DNA of 52,437 nt from a virus (IMGVR_UViG_3300032242_002237:1-52437), one strand, 5' to 3'. Shown: positions 17,383-25,422, numbered from the stretch's first letter. Notes: generated from the letters alone by a model not told the origin. Numbers and translations are program-made.

Positions 17383-17746
17383 CTGCCACCTCCTCTATGT
17401 GTCGGCATGCGCCGCGAAACTTGAAACCAGCGCAGGTACAAGTGTACACTGAGCCATCTTTTTCCACAAGGTATTTGGAACCTTTGCTACCTGCAATGGT
17501 CCACGTGGGATTGGCAGTGACTGCCTGCTCTTCAACTTCGGACCAGCCATAGATGTCGTTGCGCACGATTTCAAACTTGCGCCCACGTGTGTCGATCTGC
17601 ATGGGCGTGGCAAAGGTACGCACCTGCGCAGGGTTGCCCCAGGGCGCATAGGCATAGGCCCGATTCTTGGCATCGTCCATCCAGTACACATGGTTGCAGT
17701 TGTACTGGGTGTCGGTCCATTCTGTGACTTCAAGGAATGCTTTCAT
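17366..17746 (-). CDS. SWIM zinc-finger protein
   Basis: 126 residues. The C-terminal part has C-T-C-x(6)-C-x-H (YTCTCAGFKFRGACRHIEEV), the SWIM-type zinc-binding pattern (CxCxnCxH) used in nucleic-acid or protein contact. The N-terminal ~90 residues are beta-rich with several Trp. It lies between a 72-residue gene and a 70-residue gene on the same strand. A DNA/RNA-binding role is likely; partner unknown. Confidence 0.75.
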   Translation of the reverse strand: MKAFLEVTEWTDTQYNCNHVYWMDDAKNRAYAYAPWGNPAQVRTFATPMQIDTRGRKFEIVRNDIYGWSEVEEQAVTANPTWTIAGSKGSKYLVEKDGSVYTCTCAGFKFRGACRHIEEVADGHSN

Positions 17747-17747
17747 G

Positions 17748-17960
17748 TCAGGCCTTCAGCAGGTCAATGGTCATGTTGTGCAGTTGATCCACTTCGTCAC
17801 GCTCCACATAGAAGTCAGTCCGGGGATCCCAGTAGGCACCTTCTTTGGGATCATAGTACAGTATGCGACCATTGGCATACACAAACGGACCTTCCAATCC
17901 CGGACGCTGGCCGTAGCCACGAAGCAGGTCTTCTGTCTTGCCTAGCACACGATATCCCAT
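17748..17960 (-). CDS. Small hypothetical protein
   Basis: 70 residues with an aromatic-rich centre (FVYANGRILYYDPKEGAYWDPRTDFYVERDEV). The AAGGAG ribosome site lies 5 bases before the ATG at 17960. Part of the minus-strand operon starting at 18296. No family recognised. Confidence 0.65.
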   Translation of the reverse strand: MGYRVLGKTEDLLRGYGQRPGLEGPFVYANGRILYYDPKEGAYWDPRTDFYVERDEVDQLHNMTIDLLKA

Positions 17961-17969
17961 GCTGTCTCC

Positions 17970-18296
17970 TTAGTGTGAGTTGAGTGCTGGATTGCACTCA
18001 CGGATCAGTTCACGTTCACGTGCATGGGCAGGCTTGCGTCCACGCACAATTTCGATCAAGCCATATGTGTGAGCTTCTGCTCCATGCTGGCGAATTGACT
18101 TGCACAGGTTCCAGTCCTTGCCTTCTGTGAGCGCACGGCGGATGTGCTTTTGGATGCGAACTTTGAGTGCTTTCTTGACGTCTGGGCCGCACACTGTGAT
18201 ACCAATGTACTGCTCACCTGTTGTGGTGTTGGTGATGCAGTACACCGCATGCTTGGTGTCCTGGCGTCTTTTGCGTTTGGGTTTTTCTAACATCAT
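17970..18296 (-). CDS. GIY-YIG-like nuclease domain protein
   Basis: 108 residues. VYCITNTTTGEQYIGITV matches the two-strand GIY-YIG signature (with YC-I replacing GIY), followed by a basic helix and a possible catalytic Glu in LIEIVRGR. Such small proteins in T4-like phages are homing-type or repair nucleases. A sigma70-type promoter places the transcription start at or next to the ATG. The degenerate first motif makes activity uncertain. Confidence 0.65.
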   Translation of the reverse strand: MMLEKPKRKRRQDTKHAVYCITNTTTGEQYIGITVCGPDVKKALKVRIQKHIRRALTEGKDWNLCKSIRQHGAEAHTYGLIEIVRGRKPAHARERELIRECNPALNSH

Positions 18297-18541
18297 GCAT
18301 ATAGTATAGCCGAAAACGGGTTTTGGGTCAACCGTTTTTTGGCAAAAAAGTCACTTTTTTTGGGCTATTTTCCCCTGCAAAATCAACAGGTTAGCAGGGC
18401 TGGAACAGTAACAAAAAGTGTTACATCTAGCCCAAATGTTGCATTTATGCAACACCAGCAAAATAACGGGCTAAAACTGCTTTTTCCAGTTGACCATTTG
18501 GCTAGATCTGCTACTGTATAAACAACAGGAAGGAGAGCAAA
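18297..18541. promoter_or_regulatory. Divergent control region rich in inverted repeats
   Basis: This 245-base non-coding stretch separates minus-strand genes (to 18296) from plus-strand genes (from 18542). Minus-strand promoter: TTGACC-17-TATACT (18331-18303). Plus-strand promoter: TTGACC (18490-18495)-17-TACTGT (18513-18518). A perfect palindrome TGTTGCAT-TT-ATGCAACA lies at 18437-18454. TTTGGGCTA (18359-18367) and TAGCCCAAA (18428-18436) form an inverted repeat. AAAACGG/CCGTTTT flanks the minus-strand -35 box. Likely operators for divergent early transcription, or an origin. Confidence 0.65.
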
Positions 18542-18697
18542 ATGTTCGAATATATCATCATCGTACGCAAAGGTGGCAAGGTGGTCAAGCGCATCACGCT
18601 ATCAGGCTTCTCCGGACATGCGGCAATGGATGAACTGAAGTGGCTTCGTGCCACCAAGTACAAGCCACAGAACGGATACGAGCTGGAACTGGTATAG
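18542..18697 (+). CDS. Short hypothetical protein
   Basis: 51 residues (MFEYIIIVRKGGKVVKRITLSGFSGHAAMDEL...), beta-strand then helix, basic. A strong AAGGAGAG ribosome site precedes the ATG, and a sigma70-type promoter lies in the control region upstream. First of five closely spaced small genes. No family recognised. Confidence 0.65.
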   Translation: MFEYIIIVRKGGKVVKRITLSGFSGHAAMDELKWLRATKYKPQNGYELELV

Positions 18698-18708
18698 GAG
18701 CAGAGCAC

Positions 18709-18864
18709 ATGGTTTATATCGTAACAATCACACTGGCAGACGGCCGTAGCATCATCCAAGGCGTGTACGGTAACAAGATCCGAGCCGAGAAGGAAGCGGC
18801 CCGCATCCAGGAGTCACAGGCAGATATCCTGGTCTTTGTGACAGAGACGCAGATCATCGATTGA
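18709..18864 (+). CDS. Short hypothetical protein
   Basis: 51 residues (MVYIVTITLADGRSIIQGVYGNKIRAEKEAARIQ...). The ATG at 18709 is chosen because an AGGAGCAG ribosome site sits just before it, 11 bases after the previous stop. Strand-strand-helix layout similar to the 18542 gene product, so the two could be distant duplicates. Function unknown. Confidence 0.6.
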   Translation: MVYIVTITLADGRSIIQGVYGNKIRAEKEAARIQESQADILVFVTETQIID

Positions 18865-18875
18865 GGGGCAAACAC

Positions 18876-19043
18876 ATGAGGTACATACTGCTAGGCGGAT
18901 TTTTCGGCTGTGATGAGTATGACGAGTTGGGCACATATAACAGCCTGGCAGATCTCATGGCAGCAGTGGATGGCTCAGAGCCTCTGCCGCACGAGGACTA
19001 CTTTGAATATGACTTCTACACACATCAGGAGATCGAGCAATGA
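18876..19043 (+). CDS. Short acidic hypothetical protein
   Basis: 55 residues from the ATG at 18876, behind a GAGGGG ribosome site. Acidic and aromatic-rich C-terminus (PHEDYFEYDFYTHQEIEQ). Its stop overlaps the next ATG (ATGA at 19040-19043). Acidic small early proteins of phages often bind host proteins, but nothing specific can be said here. Confidence 0.6.
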   Translation: MRYILLGGFFGCDEYDELGTYNSLADLMAAVDGSEPLPHEDYFEYDFYTHQEIEQ

Positions 19044-19258
19044 GCAATGTGGTACACGTGGACTTTCGTTCGCCTCGGCAGGTACAACAGGACTACATGA
19101 TATCTCAGTTTCGAGACATGCTGGCCCGCAAGGGTTTTTGTGAAGACGACATCTTAGACATCCTGGACGGCATACGTGACTATGAATCCTACCAGGCCCT
19201 GGACTCGGTGTGCCGGCATGTGGTAGATGTATGGCACCACGAAACTGCCAAACTCTAG
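19040..19258 (+). CDS. Small helical hypothetical protein
   Basis: 72 residues, coupled to the preceding gene by an ATGA overlap. Helical and acidic in the middle (ARKGFCEDDILDILDGIRDYESYQALDSVCRHVVDVWHH). No recognised domain. Confidence 0.65.
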   Translation: MSNVVHVDFRSPRQVQQDYMISQFRDMLARKGFCEDDILDILDGIRDYESYQALDSVCRHVVDVWHHETAKL

Positions 19259-19262
19259 CCTG

Positions 19263-19292
19263 TTGACAACCCACTCACAAATGCAGTACATT
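19263..19292 (+). promoter_or_regulatory. Sigma70-type promoter, leaderless arrangement
   Basis: TTGACA (19263-19268), an 18-base spacer and TACATT (19287-19292) lie just before the ATG at 19298. Only five bases separate the -10 box from the start codon, so transcription should begin at or next to the ATG. No ribosome site is present. Confidence 0.6.
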
Positions 19293-19297
19293 ACAGC

Positions 19298-19867
19298 ATG
19301 GACATCAAAAACTTATCCACGCTCCTGGAAAATGCGAGCATCACAGCACCCAGTTCTGGCAACCAGCGTGTGTATGCTGACCTGATCGAGGAAATGGCCT
19401 GCGGCATTGCACAGGATCAATTTGCAGAACACTACCGTCCTGCCCGCTCGGTCAAGAGCACAGAAGATTTTGCTTTGGTCCAAAATGGACATACCATCTA
19501 CATTGATGTCAAAACACGCCAGCTGGGCACAGACTTAAACATGCCCAACATGATATCCGTGGACAAGCTGAACAAACTGCTGGATGATGCTTCGGTTGAA
19601 CTGTACTACTGGATGATTGACTACGAAGTGGCCGCTGATGGCTCAGCTGTGGTCAAGCACACAGAAATGCGAGCAGTATGGGACTTGCCCTGGGAGGCCT
19701 TGGCCATACAGAACCTGGGTCTGGGACAGTTGCAGATCTCCAATTGGACAGCTATAGACAAGCCTGGTCTGCCTCGCGCAGTATGGCATGCCCGGCTCAA
19801 GAGTGAAATGTACGCATTTTATACCCGTCAGGCTGTCAAATTCCAGGAACTGGCATCTCTTGTGTGA
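19298..19867 (+). CDS. Restriction-endonuclease-like protein (PD-(D/E)XK type)
   Basis: 189 residues. HTIYIDVKTRQ gives the core D-x-K motif of the PD-(D/E)XK fold, preceded by STEDFALVQNG with a candidate acidic residue, and followed by NMISVDKL as in several type II enzymes. No methyltransferase gene is adjacent. It could be a phage nuclease for host DNA breakdown or recombination. A sigma70 promoter right at its ATG suggests early, leaderless expression. The fold call is moderate. Confidence 0.6.
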   Translation: MDIKNLSTLLENASITAPSSGNQRVYADLIEEMACGIAQDQFAEHYRPARSVKSTEDFALVQNGHTIYIDVKTRQLGTDLNMPNMISVDKLNKLLDDASVELYYWMIDYEVAADGSAVVKHTEMRAVWDLPWEALAIQNLGLGQLQISNWTAIDKPGLPRAVWHARLKSEMYAFYTRQAVKFQELASLV

Positions 19868-19878
19868 GACCTTGCTGT

Positions 19879-19888
19879 GCTAAATACT
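19879..19888 (+). promoter_or_regulatory. Late-like promoter GCTAAATACT
   Basis: TAAATACT lies 20 bases before the ATG at 19909, with a ribosome-site-like AGGATTAGG between. It drives the 19909 gene and probably the fibre-like gene at 20232. Confidence 0.55.
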
Positions 19889-19908
19889 CCTATACGAGGA
19901 TTAGGAAT

Positions 19909-20226
19909 ATGAACATCGCAGAAATTCTAAGAGGGCTAGCCGATATTGTTGACGGAGCAGAAACGCCTGCACCAGCGGCACAGCAACCTGTGGTAATCAA
20001 CATCAACAATGGCGAAGCAGAAGCTCCTGCCCAGGACCCTGATGTTCCAACCGAAGCTGACGGCATGATGATTCCTCCCCTGCAACAAAAAATCGAACGA
20101 ATAAAAAAGATGGCTGGCGAAGAAAGTGCGTATGATCCAGTGGACGACGAAATCTCAGTCATGAAGCAAAACGCAGGACTCAAATTTGTAGGTGCCGCCA
20201 ACGACGACGAACCTTTTGAAGGCTAA
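19909..20226 (+). CDS. Conserved phage protein, acidic and Pro/Ala-rich
   Basis: 105 residues from the ATG at 19909, chosen because a late-like promoter and ribosome site sit just upstream. Layout: N-terminal helix (MNIAEILRGLADIVDG), Ala/Pro/Glu-rich linker, short strand VVININN, and a second helix with an acidic end (DDEPFEG). Similar short proteins are familiar from marine T4-like phages, role unknown. Five bases separate it from the fibre-like gene. Confidence 0.65.
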   Translation: MNIAEILRGLADIVDGAETPAPAAQQPVVININNGEAEAPAQDPDVPTEADGMMIPPLQQKIERIKKMAGEESAYDPVDDEISVMKQNAGLKFVGAANDDEPFEG

Positions 20227-20231
20227 GTCCA

Positions 20232-20663
20232 ATGGCTGACAAAACCCAAAAGCTATTCACCAGCAGGGTAAACAACCTAGACGCCGATAACTACATTGGC
20301 GAAGTGGGCCGTTTGTTTTACAATGAACCACCCACACCCAACACACCTCCCATACTGAGATACAGTGACGGTGTGACTCCGGGCGGTGTTCCGGTGACTG
20401 CACCCAATTTCAATGGCAACATTGCGATACCGGTCATAGTGGACGCTGGCTACTTGTACGACAACGGTGGCGGTGACAGAACTTGGGAAACTTCCATTGA
20501 CCCACAGGGCTTTCCGCGCCTGCCGGGCTATGAATCCGACACCACTGCCAATGCGGCCATTGTTGCTGGTGATGCCACTCCACAGCGTGGACAGATGTAC
20601 TACGACACCACCCTGGATCAGGCCAAGGTTTTTACTGCCACTGGCTGGCAGCCAATGAATTAA
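20232..20663 (+). CDS. Short tail-fibre-like protein
   Basis: 143 residues. The N-terminus (FTSRVNNLDADNYIGEVGRLFYNEPPTPNTPPILRYSDGVTPGG) resembles attachment modules of phage fibres, in which GxLF/WF...LRxSDGxTPGG turns are typical. The C-terminus contains QRGQMYYDTTLDQAKVFTATGWQPM, a common fibre-tip-like repeat. Probably a small virion fibre or collar component. Confidence 0.7.
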   Translation: MADKTQKLFTSRVNNLDADNYIGEVGRLFYNEPPTPNTPPILRYSDGVTPGGVPVTAPNFNGNIAIPVIVDAGYLYDNGGGDRTWETSIDPQGFPRLPGYESDTTANAAIVAGDATPQRGQMYYDTTLDQAKVFTATGWQPMN

Positions 20664-20720
20664 CCAAAGCACTTGCATCTGCCCAAATCATCAAGTATAC
20701 TTAGAGTCTAAAAAACCCAA

Positions 20721-20730
20721 GGTAAATACA
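20721..20730 (+). promoter_or_regulatory. Late-like promoter GGTAAATACA, leaderless arrangement
   Basis: TAAATA is followed by exactly four bases (CACT) and the ATG at 20733, the same spacing as at 2337, 32822 and 35339 (-). Confidence 0.55.
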
Positions 20731-20732
20731 CT

Positions 20733-22766
20733 ATGATATTTGGATACTTGATGTTACTCATCGCGGTGGGAATTTCAGCCATCGCCGCTTACTACTCGGT
20801 CGCAGGGCTCACAGCTATCTTTGCGGCCGCGGTACTGCCTGTGATAATCATGGGTGGCGCACTGGAGGCAGGCAAGATCGCCGCCACGGTTTGGTTGCAC
20901 AACAACTGGAAACGTGCCGGTATTGCATTCAAGCTGTATTTGATTCCGGCCATCATGTTCCTCATGCTGTTGACCAGCATGGGCATTTTTGGTTTCCTTT
21001 CCAAAGCACATCTGGATCAAAACATTCCCACAGGTGATGCACAGGCCAAGGTGCAGATCATCGACGACAAGATTACCACGGCACGTGGCAACATAGACTC
21101 AGCCAAAACCACACTGAGGCAAATGGATGCACAGGTTAATGAAATGCTGAGCCGGTCCACTGACAACAAAGGCACTGAACGTGCAGTGGCTATCCGCAAG
21201 CAACAGGAAAAAGAACGTGCCAACCTAAACAAGATCATCACTGACAACCAAACTGCCGTCACGGCCCTGAACAACGAACGTGCGCCTTTGGCTGCCGAGT
21301 ACAGAAAGATCGAAGCTGAAGTGGGGCCAATCAAGTATGTGGCTGCTCTCATATATCATGACAACCCCGATGCCAACGCACTGGAAGCCGCTGTGCGCTG
21401 GGTGATCATCTTGATTGTTGTGGTGTTTGATCCGCTGGCCTTGTGTTTGATCCTGGCCGCTAACAAACAGTTGGAATGGGCTCGACAAGGCAAGGGTGCC
21501 TGGGTCCATGAAGAAGAGGACGAAAACAAAGCAAAGGATACAGCGACCAATGTTGCGGTGTCGGCGCTGGCAGTTCCTGTAGTGGAACCACCTCTTGCTC
21601 CTGCAGAGGAAGAAAAGCAAGGCCTGGAAAGCCCGCACAGCAACCAGTCTACTGGAGAGCTACCACTGCCGGAGCACCCTATCACTGAAGAACAGCGTGA
21701 GCAACAGGAGCAGGAGGAACTGGAACGTTTCTTCTGGCGCGGTCGGATGATTGCCCGGGCCTTGGATGCAGATGAAGCCGAACGCTTGGCCAAGGAAGCC
21801 AACGAAGAACTGGCCGCAGTAGATGCCTTTACTGAACAAGCATACGAAGACCTAGTGGCACAGATCGAAGCAGACGAAGCCAGGTATGAAGCAGAGCTGG
21901 AAAAGAAAACAGCTGAAGAACAAGCATTGAAGGCCAAGCTACAGGAACAAGAGCAAGCACTGATTGACCTGGCCACAGAATACGAATCCATGGAAGGCCG
22001 ACTACATGCAGAGATTGCTCGCAAGCTGGAACTGGCCGAAACCTTGGCCAATACCGAACAGCTCAAGACAGACTTGAAGTCTGCGCTGGACGGCACAGCA
22101 GAAGCCAACGAGACCTTGACCGGTGACAATCAGCGCATGGGACAAGAACTGCTACGTGCCACACAAACAGCCACCATGCTGAAATCACAGCTGGCACAAA
22201 GCGAACAAAAGACAGCAGAGCTACAGGGCTGGGTCGACCAACTGCAAGCAGATCTCAGAGCTGCCATGGAACTGGCACAAGAGCGCAATGAAGCAGTCAA
22301 GGCCATGCAAGCGCAGATTCCACAGCCAGAAGTGACAGTGACTGAAGTGTTTCCTGAACCAGAACCAGTCACAGACGAACCACTGCCAGCTGACCCAGTC
22401 ACAGACGAAACACATGACACCACAGCAGGTGCAGAACTGGGATTCACTGAAAGATATTTCAGCCACAAGGTAACACCTGATGGCACTGAGTCACAGGCTG
22501 GCTTTGGCAACGAGTTTCCTGCCGCACCTGCCAAGGGAGATCTTTTCCTGCGTGTGGACTTCCTGCCCAGCAGGCTGTACAAATGGAATGGACTCAAGTG
22601 GATCGAGGTTGACAAAGGCCTCAGCGATCATTTAGTATACAACCAAGCCTACATAGAACATCTAGTAGAACGCATACGTTCTGGAGAATACGACATCGAC
22701 GATCTCAGCGACAGTGAAAAACAAGAACTGCAACAGTACCTGACGAGCCAGAATGCAACACTATAG
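20733..22766 (+). CDS. Membrane-anchored coiled-coil phage protein with C-terminal fibre-like domain
   Basis: 677 residues. Hydrophobic segments at about 1-45, 68-92 and 222-245 surround a first coiled coil (about 100-205). A long acidic coiled coil follows (about 320-560), then a Pro/Glu/Val/Thr linker and a small C-terminal domain with FLRVDFLPSRLYKWNGLKWIEVDK. The N-terminal membrane part is familiar from marine T4-like phages. It may stay in the host membrane or serve as a tape-measure-like virion protein; both are inference. It overlaps the next gene by 14 bases. Confidence 0.7.
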   Translation: MIFGYLMLLIAVGISAIAAYYSVAGLTAIFAAAVLPVIIMGGALEAGKIAATVWLHNNWKRAGIAFKLYLIPAIMFLMLLTSMGIFGFLSKAHLDQNIPTGDAQAKVQIIDDKITTARGNIDSAKTTLRQMDAQVNEMLSRSTDNKGTERAVAIRKQQEKERANLNKIITDNQTAVTALNNERAPLAAEYRKIEAEVGPIKYVAALIYHDNPDANALEAAVRWVIILIVVVFDPLALCLILAANKQLEWARQGKGAWVHEEEDENKAKDTATNVAVSALAVPVVEPPLAPAEEEKQGLESPHSNQSTGELPLPEHPITEEQREQQEQEELERFFWRGRMIARALDADEAERLAKEANEELAAVDAFTEQAYEDLVAQIEADEARYEAELEKKTAEEQALKAKLQEQEQALIDLATEYESMEGRLHAEIARKLELAETLANTEQLKTDLKSALDGTAEANETLTGDNQRMGQELLRATQTATMLKSQLAQSEQKTAELQGWVDQLQADLRAAMELAQERNEAVKAMQAQIPQPEVTVTEVFPEPEPVTDEPLPADPVTDETHDTTAGAELGFTERYFSHKVTPDGTESQAGFGNEFPAAPAKGDLFLRVDFLPSRLYKWNGLKWIEVDKGLSDHLVYNQAYIEHLVERIRSGEYDIDDLSDSEKQELQQYLTSQNATL

Positions 22767-23118
22767 CAATTTTGTCACGCCACCGGATTTTGTCAAGGAC
22801 GAATTCCACACAGTACTGTTGATTGACCTTGACTGGGTGCATGTGGATGAGCTGGCCATATGGTGCAAGACTGCACCTGTGAACCTGAACATCTATATCT
22901 ATCAAGACATCATGCTCAATGAAGCCTGGCTGGCTGACGCCATCAACCGAAGCAACACGATAATCATGAACACAGACAGCAGTGCTGTGGATCACATAAA
23001 GAATCAATTGATCAAAGCATCAAATGTATGGTACTATGGTGACAAGAAGTTTCTTGGCAACCAACAAAAAATCGACAACCCACTGGATTGGTTCGTGAGG
23101 ACATATGGCCACGGATGA
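22753..23118 (+). CDS. Conserved phage protein, Rossmann-like
   Basis: 121 residues. Alternating strands and helices (FHTVLLIDLDW, LNIYIYQDIML, NTIIMNTDSS, SNVWYYGDKKF) suggest a small Rossmann-like domain. It overlaps the upstream gene by 14 bases and clpX by 14 bases, so it is co-translated with clpX. Function unknown. Confidence 0.65.
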   Translation: MQHYSNFVTPPDFVKDEFHTVLLIDLDWVHVDELAIWCKTAPVNLNIYIYQDIMLNEAWLADAINRSNTIIMNTDSSAVDHIKNQLIKASNVWYYGDKKFLGNQQKIDNPLDWFVRTYGHG

Positions 23119-24310
23119 ACAAGCACAAGTAAGACACATGAGTTGCGACTTCTGTGGCAAGGCACGAGCAGAAGTTACCAAGTTGATTGTGGCCAATGAC
23201 GCCGCTATCTGCAACGAGTGTATAGACCTTTGTCATGATATATTGGAAAAAGAACGCATAGACTTGATCAAGACTGATCGCAAGATTGGTCGGCTGTTGA
23301 ATCCAGTCAAGGTCAAGCAGTTCATGGACCAGTACGTGATTGGACAGGAAGACGCCAAGCGAGCCTTGGCAGTGGCAGTGGTCAACCACTACAAACGAGT
23401 GCATTTCAAAAGCAAGATAGAGATGGAGAAAAGCAATCTCTTGATGTTTGGGCCCACTGGATCCGGCAAGACCCTGTTGGCCAAGACAGTGGCCAGATAT
23501 CTCAATGTGCCGTTTGTGATCGCTGATGCCACCACACTCACACAGGCTGGCTATGTTGGCGAGGATGCTGACAGCTTGATCAGCCGACTGCTGAGTGAAG
23601 CCGACAACGACGTGGAAAAATGCCAGACTGGCATTGTGTTCATTGACGAAATAGACAAGATAGGTCGCAAGAGCGAAAGTGCCAGCCTCACACGTGACGT
23701 TTCCGGTGAAGGTGTACAACAGGCCCTGCTCAAGCTGGTAGAAGGCACCACGGTGAGAGTCAGCGCAGTGGGATCCAAGAAAGAATACGTGGAAGTAGAC
23801 ACCACCAACATATTGTTCATTGCTGGTGGCGCATTTGACGGCCTGGACAAGATCATAGAAGGTCGCAAGCAAGGCAACTCCATTGGCTTTACCAGCAGGC
23901 CCAGCGAAGTCAACACAGTGGATCATGCCATACCCAAAGACTTCATGAAGTATGGAATGATTCCAGAATTTGTTGGACGTTTTCCTATCTCTGTGAGACT
24001 GGATCCACCATCCATCGAAACCATGGTCAGGATCTTGGTCGAGCCCAAGAACAGCATGCTGGCCCAGCAACAGTTTTATTTCATGGCAGATGGTATTGCC
24101 TTGGAATTTGAAGATGCTGCCGTGCTGTGCATAGCACAGCAGGCCCTGGATCTGGGCATTGGAGCACGTGGGCTCAAGACAGTGATAGACGACATAATGA
24201 TGCCCATCATGTATGGCATTCCGGATCTCAAGAAAGAAGACGTCAAAGAATTGGTCATAACAGAAGGAATGATAACTAACAATAAAGCAAAGGAGACACA
24301 TGCGATTTAA
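23105..24310 (+). CDS. clpX: ATP-dependent unfoldase ClpX
   Basis: 401 residues, near full length. It has the N-terminal C4 zinc finger (C14, C17, C36, C39), Walker A GPTGSGKT (116-123), pore loop GYVG (150-153), Walker B IDEIDK (181-186) and an IGF loop (261-263), which in ClpX docks on ClpP. It unfolds substrates with ATP and feeds them to ClpP in the cytoplasm. This window also has clpP (44344) and clpS (25423). It could redirect host proteolysis or process phage proteins; that is inference. Confidence 0.95.
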   Translation: MATDEQAQVRHMSCDFCGKARAEVTKLIVANDAAICNECIDLCHDILEKERIDLIKTDRKIGRLLNPVKVKQFMDQYVIGQEDAKRALAVAVVNHYKRVHFKSKIEMEKSNLLMFGPTGSGKTLLAKTVARYLNVPFVIADATTLTQAGYVGEDADSLISRLLSEADNDVEKCQTGIVFIDEIDKIGRKSESASLTRDVSGEGVQQALLKLVEGTTVRVSAVGSKKEYVEVDTTNILFIAGGAFDGLDKIIEGRKQGNSIGFTSRPSEVNTVDHAIPKDFMKYGMIPEFVGRFPISVRLDPPSIETMVRILVEPKNSMLAQQQFYFMADGIALEFEDAAVLCIAQQALDLGIGARGLKTVIDDIMMPIMYGIPDLKKEDVKELVITEGMITNNKAKETHAI

Positions 24311-24539
24311 GAAACCAATGGTAGCACAGGGATTGAAGGTAGAAGTAGTTGATGGCCAAGTTGAAAAGGCCATGCGCAAGTTCAAGAAAAAAGTGATCGA
24401 AAGCGGATTGCTACAAGAACTGCGTGAGCGTGAGTTTTATGAAAAGCCCACAACTGCTCGCAAGAAAGCCAAGAATTCAGCCAAGCGACGCTGGCAGAAA
24501 AAAGTAGCGGCTGACCAGTTGCCTAAAAAAATGTATTGA
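24300..24539 (+). CDS. rpsU: Ribosomal protein bS21
   Basis: 79 residues. VEKAMRKFKKKVIESGLLQELREREFYEKPTTARKK is the bS21 signature, followed by a basic tail. bS21 sits at the 30S platform near the mRNA 3' anti-Shine-Dalgarno end. Phage bS21 genes are known in aquatic phages and may replace the host protein to favour phage mRNAs. It overlaps clpX by 11 bases. Relevant here because several phage mRNAs are predicted to be leaderless. Confidence 0.93.
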   Translation: MRFKKPMVAQGLKVEVVDGQVEKAMRKFKKKVIESGLLQELREREFYEKPTTARKKAKNSAKRRWQKKVAADQLPKKMY

Positions 24540-24542
24540 TGC

Positions 24543-24830
24543 ATGTATATAGAATTCAGCCTGACACCTGAATTGGAAACAATAGGTCATCCGGCACTGA
24601 GGGAAACTTATACCACAGTGCTGTACCGTGACATCAAAGACTGGGCCACACGGCATGATGTGCGCTACAAGACCAAGCTGTGGAAAATGACCTATAGATT
24701 GATACTGGAAAACGAGCAAGCCTACACTCATTTCCAGCTGAGCTGGGATCCTGTGTTCAAAGGGCACCAGTACAGGCTTGTGGAGCCTGGGCAGATTCCA
24801 CCAGATAAATTGACTTCTTCTCCTGATTAG
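24543..24830 (+). CDS. Small conserved phage protein
   Basis: 95 residues (MYIEFSLTPELETIGHPALRETYTTVLYRDIKDWATRHDVRYKTK...), mixed alpha/beta with LSWDPVFKGHQYRLVEPGQIPPDKL at the end. It starts three bases after the rpsU stop. No known function. Confidence 0.6.
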   Translation: MYIEFSLTPELETIGHPALRETYTTVLYRDIKDWATRHDVRYKTKLWKMTYRLILENEQAYTHFQLSWDPVFKGHQYRLVEPGQIPPDKLTSSPD

Positions 24831-24832
24831 TG

Positions 24833-24840
24833 TATAAATA
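24833..24840 (+). promoter_or_regulatory. T4-type late promoter TATAAATA
   Basis: An exact match to the T4 late element TATAAATA lies 60 bases before the Hsp20 ATG, giving a leader of about 50 bases with an AAGGAG ribosome site. Confidence 0.6.
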
Positions 24841-24900
24841 TATTTGTAAGATGCCTACGGGGTCTTGCAACGTCATATTTGCTTATAAAGGAGAAATAAA

Positions 24901-25365
24901 ATGACACCATCACAAATCCAAACCATTCAGTTTGACCTACCTGCACTGCATCGCCACTTTGTGGGATTCGACAACATCTTTGAAGAGATCAATCGAACCT
25001 TCCACCAGGCCAAGCAGGACAACTACCCTCCACACAACATCATCCGCACTGCCGAAAATCGTTTCACGATTGAACTGGCCGTAGCTGGCTTTGATCAAAG
25101 TGAGCTGGACGTGGAAGTTGCGTCAAACGAATACAACCAACAGGTCCTTACCATTTCAGGCAAGCGCAACCGAGACGAAGATCAGACCAGAGAATATCTG
25201 CACCGTGGTCTTGCCGCTCGTAATTTTGAGCGCAGTTTCACGCTACAGAATCATGTGGAGATCACAAACGTGGCCGTGGAAAACGGAATCATGAGCGTGA
25301 ATCTCGAGCAGAGGATTCCTGAGAGTTTGAAACCTAAAAAGGTTGCAATTACTTTCAAGAAGTAA
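24901..25365 (+). CDS. Small heat-shock protein (Hsp20)
   Basis: 154 residues. The alpha-crystallin domain spans about 40-135, with the conserved RFTIELAVAGFDQSELDVEV and a NGIMSVNLEQRIPE end (normally A-x-x-x-n-G-v-L), plus the C-terminal extension PKKVAI. It holds unfolding proteins in an ATP-independent way. Hsp20 genes are common in marine T4-like phages, where an assembly-chaperone role is suspected. It has its own late promoter and is followed by a perfect 12-bp hairpin. Confidence 0.95.
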   Translation: MTPSQIQTIQFDLPALHRHFVGFDNIFEEINRTFHQAKQDNYPPHNIIRTAENRFTIELAVAGFDQSELDVEVASNEYNQQVLTISGKRNRDEDQTREYLHRGLAARNFERSFTLQNHVEITNVAVENGIMSVNLEQRIPESLKPKKVAITFKK

Positions 25366-25370
25366 TACAA

Positions 25371-25400
25371 TGTAGGCTACAGTCAAGGCTGTAGCCTACA
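25371..25400 (+). repeat. Perfect 12-bp hairpin between hsp20 and clpS
   Basis: TGTAGGCTACAG (25371-25382) pairs perfectly with CTGTAGCCTACA (25389-25400) over a 6-base loop. There is no T run, so it is not a classic intrinsic terminator. It may be a processing or mRNA-stability element, or a protein-binding palindrome. Confidence 0.7.
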
Positions 25401-25422
25401 ACAATTACCGAGAGAGTATATC

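Noticed and set aside
18339-18521. 60-codon plus-strand frame in the divergent control region
   Set aside because: It runs through promoters and palindromes, has no ribosome site and no protein-like pattern. The region is better read as regulatory.
21356-22129. 257-codon Ser/Ala-rich minus-strand frame
   Set aside because: It is the antisense of the Glu/Gln/Ala coiled-coil region of the 20733 gene; serine and cysteine runs come from reading those codons backwards.
23012-24385. Long open frame (457 codons) on the minus strand opposite clpX
   Set aside because: It is fully antisense to a clear ClpX gene, has a Cys/His-rich composition typical of a shadow frame, and has no promoter or ribosome site.
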